Below the pieces are notes generated by a model. It had not been told where the DNA came from and ran no database searches. It worked only from the letters and a program-made list of their open reading frames with translations. The position numbers and the translations under genes were made by a program. Shown in pieces: positions 38,185 through 47,740 of a DNA stretch of 64,000 bases. The DNA is taken from the NCBI GenBank assembly GCA_963753545.1, contig CAVWCQ010000008.1, positions 3,410,001 through 3,474,000 on the forward strand. The letters are read 5' to 3'. This DNA comes from CAVWCQ01 sp963753545 (GTDB lineage: Bacteria; Chloroflexota; Anaerolineae; Aggregatilineales; Aggregatilineaceae). Every line of letters starts with the position of its first letter. Positions within the stretch are counted from its first letter, which is position 1.

Positions 38185-39480
38185 ATGAATAAGAAACTCA
38201 TCACTCTGTTCAGCTTGATTGTAATAGTCAGTATGCTTGTTGGTTTTGGCGCGCATACCGCCAAGACCGCTTCGGCGCAAGACAAAGTCACCATTAAATG
38301 GTGGCACATCACCACGGCTGAAGCTCAGGCCGCTGTCTGGCAAGGCCTGGCCGATGATTACATGGCGCAGCATCCAAACGTGACCATTGAAATCACTATC
38401 TTGGAAAATGAAGCCTTCAAGGAACGTTTGGTGACCGTGATGCAGGCTGGCGATCCCCCCGACTTGTTCCAAAGCTGGGGTGGTGGTGTACTTTGGCAGT
38501 ATGCCGATGCAGGTCTGACCCGCAATATCGCGCCCGAACTCGAAGGCGAATGGAAAGATTCCTTCTCGGCTCAGGCAGCGTTGGAACTGTTCGGCCAAGA
38601 TGGTGAATACTACGGCGTTCCGTGGGACTGGGGCGCGGTTGGTATCTGGTACAACAAGGACCTCTTCGCAGCCGCTGGCCTCGATCCTGAAGCCCCAATT
38701 GCAACCTGGACCGATTTCCTCGCTGCTGTTCAGGCACTGAAGGACTCTGGTGTCACCCCCATCGCCATTGGTCAGGGCGACAAGTGGCCCGGCCACTTCT
38801 GGTGGGTTTATCTGGCGCTGCGCATCGGTGGTTCAGAAGCCTTCCTCAACGCTTACAACCGTGAAGGCTCATTCGCCGACGAACCATTCGTGCAGGCTGG
38901 TGAGAAACTGCAAGAACTCGTTGCCCTCGAACCCTTTGCCGATGGTTTCCTTGGCCGTAACTATGGCGACTCCCAGACCCAGATGGTGAACCAGGAAGCC
39001 GCTATGGAACTGATGGGCCAGTGGGCACCAGGCGCGTATTCGGGCAATAATGCCGAACTCGCTGCTCAACTGAACCTGGGCTTCATGCCGTTCCCGATGG
39101 TTGAAGGTGGCGCAGGCGATCCCGGTGATGTATTGGGTGGTGGCAATGGTTTCGCTGTTGGCGCGAATGCTCCCGACGAGGCTGTCGACTTCCTGAAGTT
39201 CATCACCTCGGCTGAAAACGAGCGTATGTTGGCAACTTCTCCTCTCGGTGTTGTCCCGACCGTAGCTGCGGCGGAAGACGCGATCACCGACCCGAACCTG
39301 CTGGCGGTGCTCGAAGCTCGTAACAATGCTCCCTACTTCCAGCTGTACTACGATCAATTCCTGGCCCCGTCGATTGCGACGGCAGTGCTTGACGCCGTTG
39401 ACGGTCTCTTTGCAGGCGCTATGTCACCCGAAGATGCGGCATCTAGCATCGAAGACGCTGCCTCGATGGAACTCGACTAA
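38185..39480 (+). CDS. Extracellular sugar-binding protein, ABC importer 3
   Basis: The start is ATG 38185, behind a clear GAGGAG box; a longer frame upstream has no such site. The 431-residue protein has a signal peptide ending near SAQD. Family 1 binding-protein blocks follow: KVTIKWWHITT, QAGDPPDLFQSWGGGVLW, YYGVPWDWGAVGIWYNKDLF and MELMGQWAPGAY. It is followed by a long hairpin and the two permeases. Its ligand is probably a xylo- or cello-oligosaccharide, by association with GH3 and GH8. Confidence 0.9.
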   Translation: MNKKLITLFSLIVIVSMLVGFGAHTAKTASAQDKVTIKWWHITTAEAQAAVWQGLADDYMAQHPNVTIEITILENEAFKERLVTVMQAGDPPDLFQSWGGGVLWQYADAGLTRNIAPELEGEWKDSFSAQAALELFGQDGEYYGVPWDWGAVGIWYNKDLFAAAGLDPEAPIATWTDFLAAVQALKDSGVTPIAIGQGDKWPGHFWWVYLALRIGGSEAFLNAYNREGSFADEPFVQAGEKLQELVALEPFADGFLGRNYGDSQTQMVNQEAAMELMGQWAPGAYSGNNAELAAQLNLGFMPFPMVEGGAGDPGDVLGGGNGFAVGANAPDEAVDFLKFITSAENERMLATSPLGVVPTVAAAEDAITDPNLLAVLEARNNAPYFQLYYDQFLAPSIATAVLDAVDGLFAGAMSPEDAASSIEDAASMELD

Positions 39481-39500
39481 ACGCTGACGTAAGCTAATTG

Positions 39501-39559
39501 GAAGATGTGGAGATTGTTTCCGTCTCTCAACATTCGACGTATCTCCACATCTTCTTAAA
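39501..39559 (+). terminator. Long hairpin between binding protein and permease, importer 3
   Basis: GAAGATGTGGAGAT (39501-39514) pairs perfectly with ATCTCCACATCTTC (39541-39554) around a 26-base loop. TTAAA follows. It is the third such hairpin at this operon position in the window. Confidence 0.65.
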
Positions 39560-39604
39560 CTAGTAAATGTAATACACTTTAGGCGAAAACAAAGGAATCT
39601 AGCC

Positions 39605-40564
39605 ATGTCTGTATTAAATCTGAATGCGATATCCGAAACCTATCGGCAGAGTGTCCCTCTCAAAACGCGCCGGACCATCAACCAGACACTGATTGCTTCG
39701 GTCTTTGTGCTGCCTGGCATGGCGATTTTTTTTATTTTCCTGCTGCTGCCGATGATCAGTTCCGTCAAATTCGGGTTTTACAAGTGGAACGGGCTGGGGC
39801 CTCTGGAAGATTATCGGGGACTCTATAATTACAAACGAGCATTCGATCATAAAGTATTTATTATTGCCCTCACAAACAGCTTCAAGCTCATGGGATTGTC
39901 GCTGACCGTCCAACTACCCATCGCGATGCTGCTGGCGCTGCTTGTTGGGCGTGGCAATCTTCCGGGACGCAAAATCTTTCGTCTATTGTTATTTCTTCCC
40001 TTTGTTTTTTCAGAAGTGATCACTGCCCTGATATGGCGTTATGTCATGCACCCCACCGATGGACTGCTCAATTGGTTTTTAAAAATCATAGTACCCAATT
40101 ATAGCAATGTGGGGTGGCTCGCTGAACGCAACATCGTCGTTTACTCCGTGTTTATCGTGCTGACCTGGAAATATTTCGGGTTCTACATGATCCTTTACAT
40201 GGCCGGATTGCAGGGTGTCCCTAAAGATTTGGAGGATGCGGCCCGCGTCGATGGGGCTAATCTCGTCCAGGTTTTGAGTAGAATTACCCTGCCGTTGATG
40301 GGCAGCACCATCCGATTAACCGTGTTCCTGTCGGTGTTAGGCGCGTTCCAACAGTTTGTGTTGGTCTGGGTGTTGACCTCCGGCGGTCCGGTCAATGCCA
40401 GCCAGACGATGGGTACCTACATTTACAAGTTTGGGATCAAAAGTTTTAGCCTGGGGTATGGCGCAGCAGTAGCCCTGATTCTCTTTGCCATTACGTTAGT
40501 CTTCTCTCTTGGATACCAAAGAATGATCATGCACCAAGATTTTGCCAGTGATGTCAGCCTGTAG
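39605..40564 (+). CDS. Sugar ABC importer 3, permease (MalF-like)
   Basis: The 319-residue permease has six helices and the EAA-type loop LEDAARVDGANLVQVLSRITLP. SSVKFGFYKWNG after helix 1 and LTSGGPVNASQTMGTYIYK are conserved outer segments. It combines with the next gene product as a channel. The operon has no ATPase gene. Confidence 0.88.
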   Translation: MSVLNLNAISETYRQSVPLKTRRTINQTLIASVFVLPGMAIFFIFLLLPMISSVKFGFYKWNGLGPLEDYRGLYNYKRAFDHKVFIIALTNSFKLMGLSLTVQLPIAMLLALLVGRGNLPGRKIFRLLLFLPFVFSEVITALIWRYVMHPTDGLLNWFLKIIVPNYSNVGWLAERNIVVYSVFIVLTWKYFGFYMILYMAGLQGVPKDLEDAARVDGANLVQVLSRITLPLMGSTIRLTVFLSVLGAFQQFVLVWVLTSGGPVNASQTMGTYIYKFGIKSFSLGYGAAVALILFAITLVFSLGYQRMIMHQDFASDVSL

Positions 40565-40572
40565 AGGATACT

Positions 40573-41439
40573 ATGCAAACCAGTGAACCATTCTCCTTCA
40601 AACGCATGTCGAACGAACAGCGCATCCTCACGGTGCTTCGATACGCCATATTAATTTTCCTGTGTCTGGTGATTGTAGGCCCGATTCTGATGGTGCTTTT
40701 GGCTGGGATGCGTACCAGCGGCGAATTTCAGGCTCGTCCATTCGATATTCCCCGGCACGCTATCCGGTGGGGAAATTACACCAGTGTCTTAAAAAGCCAC
40801 GATTTCTGGCAATCGGCGCGCAACAGCGTGTATATTACAGCGGCTGTTACGGCTATCAATCTAGTGACGTCAAGTATGTTGGCTTTTGCCTTTAGCCGGT
40901 TAAGGTTTTTTGGCAAAACTATCATGTTCAACATCTTGTCGTTTGGATTGTTATTCCCGATAGTCGTCGCGGTCCTGCCGATATTCATCCAGATTCGCGA
41001 CTTGCATCTCATCAACAGCTTTTGGGGTGTGATCTTCCCGCTGATTGCCTTCGGATTGCCGGGAAACGTGATTATTCTGCGCAGCTTCTTTATTGCGATT
41101 CCCAACGAACTTGAGGATGCTTCCTATATTGACGGCTGCACCACGTTTGGTTTCTTCCGCCACATATTGATTCCTATTTCGCGCCCGGCGCTGGCGGCAG
41201 TCGCCACGTTGAGTGTAGTGGGTGCCTGGAACGATTACTTCCTCTCCCTGCTGATCCTGAACGATCCGAAGAAATGGCCGCTGCCGCTGGGGATCATGCG
41301 GTTCCAGGGCCAATATGGGACCGACTGGGCGCGGGTGATGGCCTATGTCCTCATTTTGATGATCCCGGCCATTATCTTTTACCTGTTCACAGAAAAATTC
41401 ATCGTGACGGGTCTGACAGGTGGGGAACTCAAGGGCTAA
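40573..41439 (+). CDS. Sugar ABC importer 3, permease (MalG-like)
   Basis: The 288-residue partner permease begins eight bases after the first. It has six helices, the EAA loop LEDASYIDGCTTFGFFRHIL and the typical end FIVTGLTGGELKG. A run of bases with no gene, about 100 long, separates it from GH3. Confidence 0.88.
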   Translation: MQTSEPFSFKRMSNEQRILTVLRYAILIFLCLVIVGPILMVLLAGMRTSGEFQARPFDIPRHAIRWGNYTSVLKSHDFWQSARNSVYITAAVTAINLVTSSMLAFAFSRLRFFGKTIMFNILSFGLLFPIVVAVLPIFIQIRDLHLINSFWGVIFPLIAFGLPGNVIILRSFFIAIPNELEDASYIDGCTTFGFFRHILIPISRPALAAVATLSVVGAWNDYFLSLLILNDPKKWPLPLGIMRFQGQYGTDWARVMAYVLILMIPAIIFYLFTEKFIVTGLTGGELKG

Positions 41440-41541
41440 ATCTCTCCTTCCGCACATTCGAGGGGGATATAACGCAGGCATCCGCCTGCGATTTCTTAGA
41501 TGTTGGCAGATTCTGGATCTGTTTTTGACAAAGAGAACTCT

Positions 41542-43893
41542 ATGAAAATTCACGCAAGGACTCAACAATCCGTTTCTGATCGAGCGCGCAGCCTGCTCAG
41601 CCAGATGACGCTGGACGAAAAGTTGGCGCAGATGGCAGGTATCTGGGCAACTGCTCTCGTTGATCATCAGCATGCATTTTCGGCAGAGAAGGCGCAGAAA
41701 ACAATCCAATCCGGCATCGGCCATATCTCTCGTATAGCTGGCTCTGTGCTTTTGAAGCCTGGCGAGAGCGCTGCGCTTGCCAATGCGATCCAAAAATTCC
41801 TGGTTGAACAGACTCGACTGGGCATTCCGGCTCTTGTTCACGAGGAAAGCTGTGCAGGCTACCTGGCACGGGAAGCAACGACTTTCCCACAGGCAATCGG
41901 ACTGTCAGCAACCTGGGAGCCAGAACTTGCAGAGGCGATGTGCAAAGTCATCCGTACCCAAATGCGCGCCGTAGGTGCACACCAGACTCTGGCACCCGAT
42001 CTGGATGTCGTACGCGATCCGCGTTGGGGACGTGTTGAAGAAACTTTCGGGGAAGACCCCTATCTGGTCACACAGATGGGTCTCGCCTATATCAAGGGTA
42101 TCCAGGGGGCCGATCTGAGCACTGGCATCGCTGCTACTGCCAAGCATTTCGTTGCACACGGCTGGCCAGAGGGGGGTCTAAACTGGGGTCCGGTTCATAT
42201 GCCAGAGCGTGAACTGAGAGAGGTATTCCTGCCTCCTTTCCGTGCCGCGGTTCAGGATGCACACGCTGCCACAGTTATGAATGCCTATCATGAAATGGAC
42301 GGCATTCCCTGTGGCAGTTCTAAGGACCTGCTGGTGGATCTTCTGCGTGGTGAACTGGGTTTTGATGGCGTGCTCGTATCGGACTATTTCACCATCGACT
42401 CGCTGGTAAATTATCACCGCGTCGCGCCAGACAAGCAGGTAGCAGCGGTAATGGCTCTCGAAGCCGGAATTGATGTCGAACTGCCCGCACTCGACTGCTA
42501 TGGCGATCCGCTGCGCAAGGCCCTCGAAGTCGGCCAGATCGGTATCGACCTGATCGATGCGGCGGTAAGCCGCATCCTGCAGATGAAGCTCGATATGGGA
42601 CTGTTTGATAATCCCTTTGTTGATGCGCAGAAAGCAGCCGAGGTATTTAACACGCAGGAACAGCGCGATCTGTCCCTGCATATCGCACAGAAATCGATTG
42701 TGCTGCTAAAGAATGATGGACTTCTGCCGCTGAGTGAGAACATCGAATCGATTGCGATTATTGGTCCCGGCGCAGACAGCATCCGCCTGCTGCAAGGCGA
42801 TTATCACTATCCCTCCCACCTGGAAAGCCGTTTTCTCACAAATATCGAACACGATTTTCCAGACCCTAATCAACGCCTCACCCTGGAGACCAGTAACTTC
42901 TGGGATCATTTTGTTCCCTCAGTTACGGTACTGGAAGGGATCAAAGCGCTGCTGTCGTCCCGAACAAAAGTTGTCTATGCCTCTGGCTGCGACGTACTGA
43001 GCGACGACCGTTCAGGCATCGACGAAGCGGTTGAAGCAGCACGCAATGCCCAGGTTGCTGTGTTAGTTTGTGGTGATAAATCAGGGATGACAGTCGGCTG
43101 CACCTGCGGCGAATCCATTGATCGGGCAGAGATCGGTTTGCCAGGAATTCAGCAGGAGCTGGTCGAAGCCATCTACGCGACAGGTACGCCGGTTGTCCTC
43201 GTCCTGCTCAGCGGGCGTCCACTCGCGCTTCCTTGGAGTATGGATCATATACCGGCGGTTATCGATGCCTGGCTGCCTGCTCAGGAAGGTGGCACAGCCA
43301 TCGCCCAGGTTCTGTTTGGGAAAGTCAACCCGAGTGGCAAACTACCGATGTCTTTCCCGCGATCTTCCGCTCAGATTCCTGTTTACTACAACCATAAACC
43401 ATCCGGTGGGCGGTCACACTGGCACGGCGACTACGCAGATATGAGCACAAAACCGCTGCTGGCGTTTGGTCATGGGCTGAGTTACACGCAGTTTGAATAC
43501 GGAAATCTGCGGATTTCACAGGCGCAGGTGCAAGCGCCCGAAACAGTGACTATCTCAGTCGATGTGCGAAACGCGGGGGACTGCACGGGCGATGAAGTCG
43601 TTCAGCTCTATTTGCAGGATCCGGTTGCCAGTGTGACTCGCCCCGTACAGGAACTCAAAGGATTTAAGCGTGTTACCCTGCGCCCCGGCGAACAGAAAAC
43701 CGTTTCTTTTGATATTCCTGCTCAGGTCATGGCCTTCTACAACCGGCAGATGGAACTGGTAGTTGAACCGGGCGAAATTATGGTGATGGTTGGCAGTTCG
43801 TCAGCAGATATCCGGCTCACCGGATCCTTCACGATCCTCGGCCCGGTTACTCCGGCGAAGTTCATCGTTACCACCAAGGCGACTGCCCAATGA
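41542..43893 (+). CDS. GH3 beta-glycosidase (beta-xylosidase/beta-glucosidase)
   Basis: The 783-residue enzyme has the three GH3 domains. The barrel holds VHEESCAGYL, DVVRDPRWGRVEETFGEDP, AKHFVAHG and the nucleophile Asp in GVLVSDYF. The alpha/beta sandwich includes QKSIVLLKNDGLLPL and VLVCGDKSG. The C-terminal fibronectin-type domain includes FGHGLSYTQFEY and DEVVQLYLQDP. It has no signal peptide, so it acts on imported oligosaccharides. ATG 41542 is preceded by AAAGAGAA. The stop overlaps the GH8 start by four bases. The GH8 partner favours xylo-oligosaccharides, but beta-glucosidase activity cannot be ruled out. Confidence 0.9.
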   Translation: MKIHARTQQSVSDRARSLLSQMTLDEKLAQMAGIWATALVDHQHAFSAEKAQKTIQSGIGHISRIAGSVLLKPGESAALANAIQKFLVEQTRLGIPALVHEESCAGYLAREATTFPQAIGLSATWEPELAEAMCKVIRTQMRAVGAHQTLAPDLDVVRDPRWGRVEETFGEDPYLVTQMGLAYIKGIQGADLSTGIAATAKHFVAHGWPEGGLNWGPVHMPERELREVFLPPFRAAVQDAHAATVMNAYHEMDGIPCGSSKDLLVDLLRGELGFDGVLVSDYFTIDSLVNYHRVAPDKQVAAVMALEAGIDVELPALDCYGDPLRKALEVGQIGIDLIDAAVSRILQMKLDMGLFDNPFVDAQKAAEVFNTQEQRDLSLHIAQKSIVLLKNDGLLPLSENIESIAIIGPGADSIRLLQGDYHYPSHLESRFLTNIEHDFPDPNQRLTLETSNFWDHFVPSVTVLEGIKALLSSRTKVVYASGCDVLSDDRSGIDEAVEAARNAQVAVLVCGDKSGMTVGCTCGESIDRAEIGLPGIQQELVEAIYATGTPVVLVLLSGRPLALPWSMDHIPAVIDAWLPAQEGGTAIAQVLFGKVNPSGKLPMSFPRSSAQIPVYYNHKPSGGRSHWHGDYADMSTKPLLAFGHGLSYTQFEYGNLRISQAQVQAPETVTISVDVRNAGDCTGDEVVQLYLQDPVASVTRPVQELKGFKRVTLRPGEQKTVSFDIPAQVMAFYNRQMELVVEPGEIMVMVGSSSADIRLTGSFTILGPVTPAKFIVTTKATAQ

Positions 43894-45132
43894 AACAATC
43901 GGTCTGCACACTCCTGTTGATTTGTTTTGCGGCGAGTTTGTCGCTGCCAGTCTATGCCCAGGGTGGCCCCACGCCACCGAGTTCAGGGGGCATTTTTCAC
44001 CGGACAGTACCGCAATCTGCTGGCCGAGTTGGGATTGAGCGAGGATGAAATTCAGGCGCGCATCGATCAGACCTGGCAGCAGCTTTTTTATGGTAACGAC
44101 GAGACGGAGCGCGTTTATTATCCAGTGGGCGATGATATGGCATACCTCCTGGATATCGATAACCAGGATGTGCGCTCCGAGGGAATGTCCTACGGCATGA
44201 TGATCGCTGTGCAGTTGGATAAGCAGGAAGAATTTAACCGCATCTGGAAGTGGGCCAAAACCTATATGTACAACGAAGACGGCCAGTATGCAGGTTATTT
44301 CGCGTGGCACTGCGGCCCGGACGGCAAGAAACTTGCCGCGAATCCCGCCTCGGATGGCGAAACCTGGTTTGTCATGGCCCTATTCTTTGCCTCGGGGCGC
44401 TGGGGCAACGGCGAGGGCATCTTCAACTACGAAGAACAAGCCAACGAGATTCTGCATACCATGCTGCACATGAGTGAGACAAGTCAGGTCACCACGAATA
44501 TGTTCGACGCGGAGACAAAACAGGTTGTCTTTGTGCCCAGTGGGCGCGAAAGCCGCTTCACCGATCCCTCTTATCACCAGCCGCAGTACTATGAGTTGTG
44601 GTCGCGCTGGGCGTTGGAAGATAACGATTTTTGGGCGGAAGCGGCCCAGGCCAGCCGGGCCTTTTGGAAAACAACAGCTAATCCAGAAACAGGCTTAATG
44701 CCAAATTATGCCGAGTTTACGGGAGAAGTTAAATATGCGCAGGGCTACGGCGAATACTTTTACTCCGACGCGTGGCGTAACGGGATGAATGTCGCCGTTG
44801 ATTACGCCTGGTTTGCCGCCGACCCCTGGGAAATTGAACAAAGCAATCGCCTTCTGGAATTTTTCTATAACCAGGGTATTGGCAGTTATGGGAGCAAGTT
44901 TACCATTGACGGTGAACCAGCCTCCGGCGGCGCGCACTCCGGCGGACTCGTCGCGATGAACGCCGTAGCCGGGCTGGCGGCAACCACTGAACATACCTGG
45001 GATTTTGTTACAGAATTTTGGGAAATGCCTATTCCAAGTGGTCACTGGCGCTATTATGACGGGCTGCTATACATGCTGGCTCTGCTTCACACCAGCGGAC
45101 AGTTCCGTATTTATGCGCCTGCCTCACAATAA
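43890..45132 (+). CDS. GH8 reducing-end xylose-releasing exo-oligoxylanase-like enzyme, exported (frameshifted)
   Basis: The corrected protein has 413 residues. It has a signal peptide (KQSVCTLLLICFAASLSLPVYAQ, cleaved after YAQ or nearby) and a GH8 (alpha/alpha)6 barrel. VGDDMAYLLDIDNQDVRSEG holds the acid catalyst Glu in SEGMSYGMM, and QYAGYFAWHCGPDGKK and ASDGETWFVMALFF hold further catalytic-site blocks. The pattern is closest to Rex enzymes that release xylose from the reducing end of xylo-oligosaccharides, rather than to endoglucanases. An extra G in the G-run near 43984-43988 breaks the frame after PPSS. The ATGA overlap with GH3 implies coupled translation. Confidence 0.85.
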
Positions 45133-45711
45133 CCAACTGCTCGGGGGAGCTTTGCGTTAGGAGAACACTGGCGGGATACCTCCTGTCCCGCCAGCGATCT
45201 CCAGCACTTCAATCAACGGCCCAGTGGTTCCCGCCTTCACCACTCATTCGCCCCCAAAAGTGACAAAGATGGGGTGCCATGTGGAAATACTCTCTAGGGA
45301 TTGTTATGCACTTTACCTTGCATTGTAGGGTGTGTTTCGTCCCCACTAACAAACTTTTCAAAAAAATTAGTTGATCACTTCGCCGTCGTGAGCGATCTGC
45401 TACCCCCCCCTTTTCGGTTTCATGACTAACTGTTTCCTAACCGCGCCCCTACTTCAAGTTTTGGCCTCTATTTCAGGGTGGGTATTACATTGGAGCGCTA
45501 CTTGCCGTGCCCTCAACATTGGTTCAACCAGCCAGGACGGAGATGAACCTATTCGTAGAATACACCCAATGTGCCCTCTAAAATACTTCTTTAAAGGTGA
45601 ACCTTAAGTACTAATTTGAAGATATAGGAGAGAAAAAAGTGAATAACACGTTCTAGGGATTGCTTCCACAGATGTAGTATTGTTTTTTGCGGCAGTTGAG
45701 CAAGGGTAAGG
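45133..45711. other. Gene-poor intergenic stretch with direct repeat
   Basis: No supportable gene lies here. A hairpin at 45168-45194 follows GH8. The 11-base word TCTAGGGATTG occurs at 45293-45303 and again at 45653-45663 in the same orientation. Short open frames in this stretch have no recognisable protein features. Confidence 0.6.
45168..45194 (+). terminator. Hairpin after the GH8 gene
   Basis: CTGGCGGGA (45168-45176) pairs with TCCCGCCAG (45186-45194). There is no T-tract, so termination efficiency is doubtful. Confidence 0.4.
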
Positions 45712-46158
45712 TTACCGATCGGGGTCTGTCCAGCACTTCGCATTTTCCCGCTCAGCGCGGAACTGATCAAAATCAGGGGCGTTCCCAAAGTGAAACAGGT
45801 GGGCCTCACATGTACAGTCGGAGGCTCCGAACCGCCGCGCCGGAATAGCGGCCCCTGGCCTCTCAGCCAGCCATGAAGCCCATCGATGTTCATGCGGGAA
45901 GTCGCTGGTCAGATACCAGACCTGTTCTATCAACGCTGCCTGCCGCAAATAGTCAATATGCCAGTGCGGGCGGCGAACAGGACCAAGATGGTGCCTGAGC
46001 CGCCCTCGCAGGCCGCTGGAATGCAACGCGCTGCCCACATAGGCATACCACCCAGACGGAAAATCAAATGTGCCGAGCTGCCCGATGGACAATGTCGCTG
46101 ATCCCGCCAGGTGAAGGATCAGGATATACGTTCCGCGGCCTGCTTCGGGAAATTCCAT
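45712..46158 (-). CDS. DUF123 / GIY-YIG-type nuclease family protein
   Basis: The 148-residue protein matches the DUF123 family. GTYILILHL and GWYAYVGSAL correspond to the GIY and YIG strands, followed by LRGRLRHHL, RPHWHIDYL and the C-terminal FGASDCTCEAHLFHF with Cys and His that could bind metal. Members sit beside or are fused to endonuclease III in some archaea and bacteria, but their substrate is not established. It stands 7 bases downstream of the homocysteine methyltransferase gene on the same strand. Confidence 0.82.
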   Translation of the reverse strand: MEFPEAGRGTYILILHLAGSATLSIGQLGTFDFPSGWYAYVGSALHSSGLRGRLRHHLGPVRRPHWHIDYLRQAALIEQVWYLTSDFPHEHRWASWLAERPGAAIPARRFGASDCTCEAHLFHFGNAPDFDQFRAERENAKCWTDPDR

Positions 46159-46165
46159 CGGTTGC

Positions 46166-47056
46166 CTAGTTCGTTTTTAGTGCCTGGGCAATGGCATGGA
46201 TATGATCGGGGTTGCTGCCACAGCACGCCCCAATGATCAACGCACCCTGTTCGTTTACTTTACGCGCGTAACTGCCCATGCTATCCGGCGTGGCATCATA
46301 CACCGTAACGCCGTTTTCCATGTGCGGCAGCCCGGCGTTTGCCTTGGCAACCAGAATCGCGTTTGGTTGAGCAGTGTGCATCCTGGCGATAGATTGTTCT
46401 AGCTCATCCGGGCCTTTGCCGCAGTTCGCGCCAAGCGCCATCACGTTCAGATCGACCAGCACTTCAGCCGCCTTTTCCGGTTTGACGCCCATCATCGTGC
46501 GGCCATTCGTGTCAAAGGTCATTGTAGCAACCACAGGAAAATCGGGGGCAGCCTGACGACATCCGGTGACAGCGGCCCGAACCTCTTCCAGGTCGGACAT
46601 GGTTTCTACCCACAATACATCAACTCCGCCTTCGATCAGTGCAGTTGCCTGCTCCGCAAAGATCGCTACTGCATCATCAAACTCCAGGTCGCCCAGCGGT
46701 GCTAACATGAGGCCCGTTGGCCCCATTGAGCCGCCAACAGCTACTCTCTGTTCACCTGCGTCTGCTTCAGCACGCGCTAGCCGAGCCGCCGCGCTGTTCA
46801 GTTCTGCTGCTCGATCAGATAGCCCGTGCAAGCCCAATCGCGTCCGGTTGCCACCAAACGTATTGGTCAAAATAATCTGCGCGCCAGCTTGCACATAACT
46901 ACGGTGAACCGCGCGTACCGCCTCCGGATTTGTCACATTCCACAGTTCCGGCGACTCACCGCGCGCTAACCCCTGAGCAAACAGCATCGTACCCATGCCG
47001 CCATCAGCTACAACGGGTTTTCCGGCGGCCAGTAATTCCTGAAAAGTTGTTTTCAT
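46166..47056 (-). CDS. Homocysteine S-methyltransferase family protein
   Basis: The 296-residue protein is a Pfam S-methyl_trans barrel: VVADGGMGTMLFAQG at the start, QIILTNTFGGNR, DVLWVETMSDLEE, and the three zinc-binding Cys in LGANCGKG and IGACCGSNPDHI. It transfers a methyl group (from betaine, S-methylmethionine or a corrinoid protein) to homocysteine or a related thiol. I chose ATG 47056, which has GAGAGG upstream; the longer open frame from 47116 has no homology at its N-terminus. Full MetH domains for folate and cobalamin are absent. Confidence 0.88.
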   Translation of the reverse strand: MKTTFQELLAAGKPVVADGGMGTMLFAQGLARGESPELWNVTNPEAVRAVHRSYVQAGAQIILTNTFGGNRTRLGLHGLSDRAAELNSAAARLARAEADAGEQRVAVGGSMGPTGLMLAPLGDLEFDDAVAIFAEQATALIEGGVDVLWVETMSDLEEVRAAVTGCRQAAPDFPVVATMTFDTNGRTMMGVKPEKAAEVLVDLNVMALGANCGKGPDELEQSIARMHTAQPNAILVAKANAGLPHMENGVTVYDATPDSMGSYARKVNEQGALIIGACCGSNPDHIHAIAQALKTN

Positions 47057-47174
47057 CAGTGCCCTCTCAAGCTCAGATCTGCCTGCGGGAAAGTATACCA
47101 TACCCAACCAATGCAACCACTCCTCACCCCGTGCGTACAGATTAGCAGATTACGGTTCCCTGTGGGAGGGATGG

Positions 47175-47561
47175 ATGAATCCATTTGATGAAGACTATCT
47201 GGCACGGCGTGAGAAGCAAATCCAAGATTTATATATCCTGCGCGGCAATACCTTGGCCTGTCTGATCACCGGGCTGCTTCTGGCGCTCATTTCGATTGTC
47301 GCGACGAGCAGCGGCAGCAAAATAAGCTATGTTCTTTTCGGTATCTCGCTGCTTTTTGTGGCAGCATCCATCTTTATGACTTCTACCTATTTTGCCCAGA
47401 AAGCCGCTGACCGGGTTATTCAAAGAGAACGCGACCAGTTATTAGCTCTTTACGGCCAAAAGCCCAAACGCGGAAGCCAGGAAAACCTGCTCCGGCTGGC
47501 AGACGATGGCGAATTAGCCGAAGAGAATAACTCGGCTGTGATGAGTGATCACAGCCGATAG
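47175..47561 (+). CDS. Small two-helix membrane protein of unknown function
   Basis: The 128-residue protein has a charged N-terminus, two membrane helices (about 29-46 and 52-71) joined by a short SGSK turn, and a polar C-terminal tail. I do not recognise a family. GGGAGGGATGG precedes ATG, so translation is likely. The last codons overlap a stem-loop that probably ends the transcript. Confidence 0.65.
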   Translation: MNPFDEDYLARREKQIQDLYILRGNTLACLITGLLLALISIVATSSGSKISYVLFGISLLFVAASIFMTSTYFAQKAADRVIQRERDQLLALYGQKPKRGSQENLLRLADDGELAEENNSAVMSDHSR

Positions 47562-47571
47562 TGCGTGTTTT
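47531..47571 (+). terminator. Stem-loop overlapping the end of the small membrane protein gene
   Basis: TCGGCTGTGAT (47531-47541) pairs with ATCACAGCCGA (47547-47557), and GTTTTT follows a few bases later. Confidence 0.5.
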
Positions 47572-47672
47572 TCGTACCCAATCTGTTTTCCTAAGCGGTA
47601 GAACGCTGTCAAGGCTTTCCAACTTGACCAAAACGCAGCCAATGGCGAGGTGTAGACACGGTTAGCCACTGT

Positions 47673-47690
47673 GCAGCCTGTTTAGGCTGC
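47673..47690. terminator. Hairpin downstream of the C11 protease gene
   Basis: GCAGCCT (47673-47679) pairs with AGGCTGC (47684-47690). It lies about 50 bases beyond the stop of the minus-strand gene; no T-tract is visible. Confidence 0.35.
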
Positions 47691-47740
47691 CCGAAGAACT
47701 TAAGTTATCGTCAGGGCGAGCCAACACGCCCGCCCCGGTT

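Noticed and set aside
45510..45535. T-arm-like word GGTTCAACC suggesting a tRNA
   Set aside because: No acceptor, D-arm or anticodon arm can be placed around it.
45422..45607. Short open frame in the non-coding stretch
   Set aside because: Sixty-one codons, no ribosome binding site and no recognisable protein pattern.
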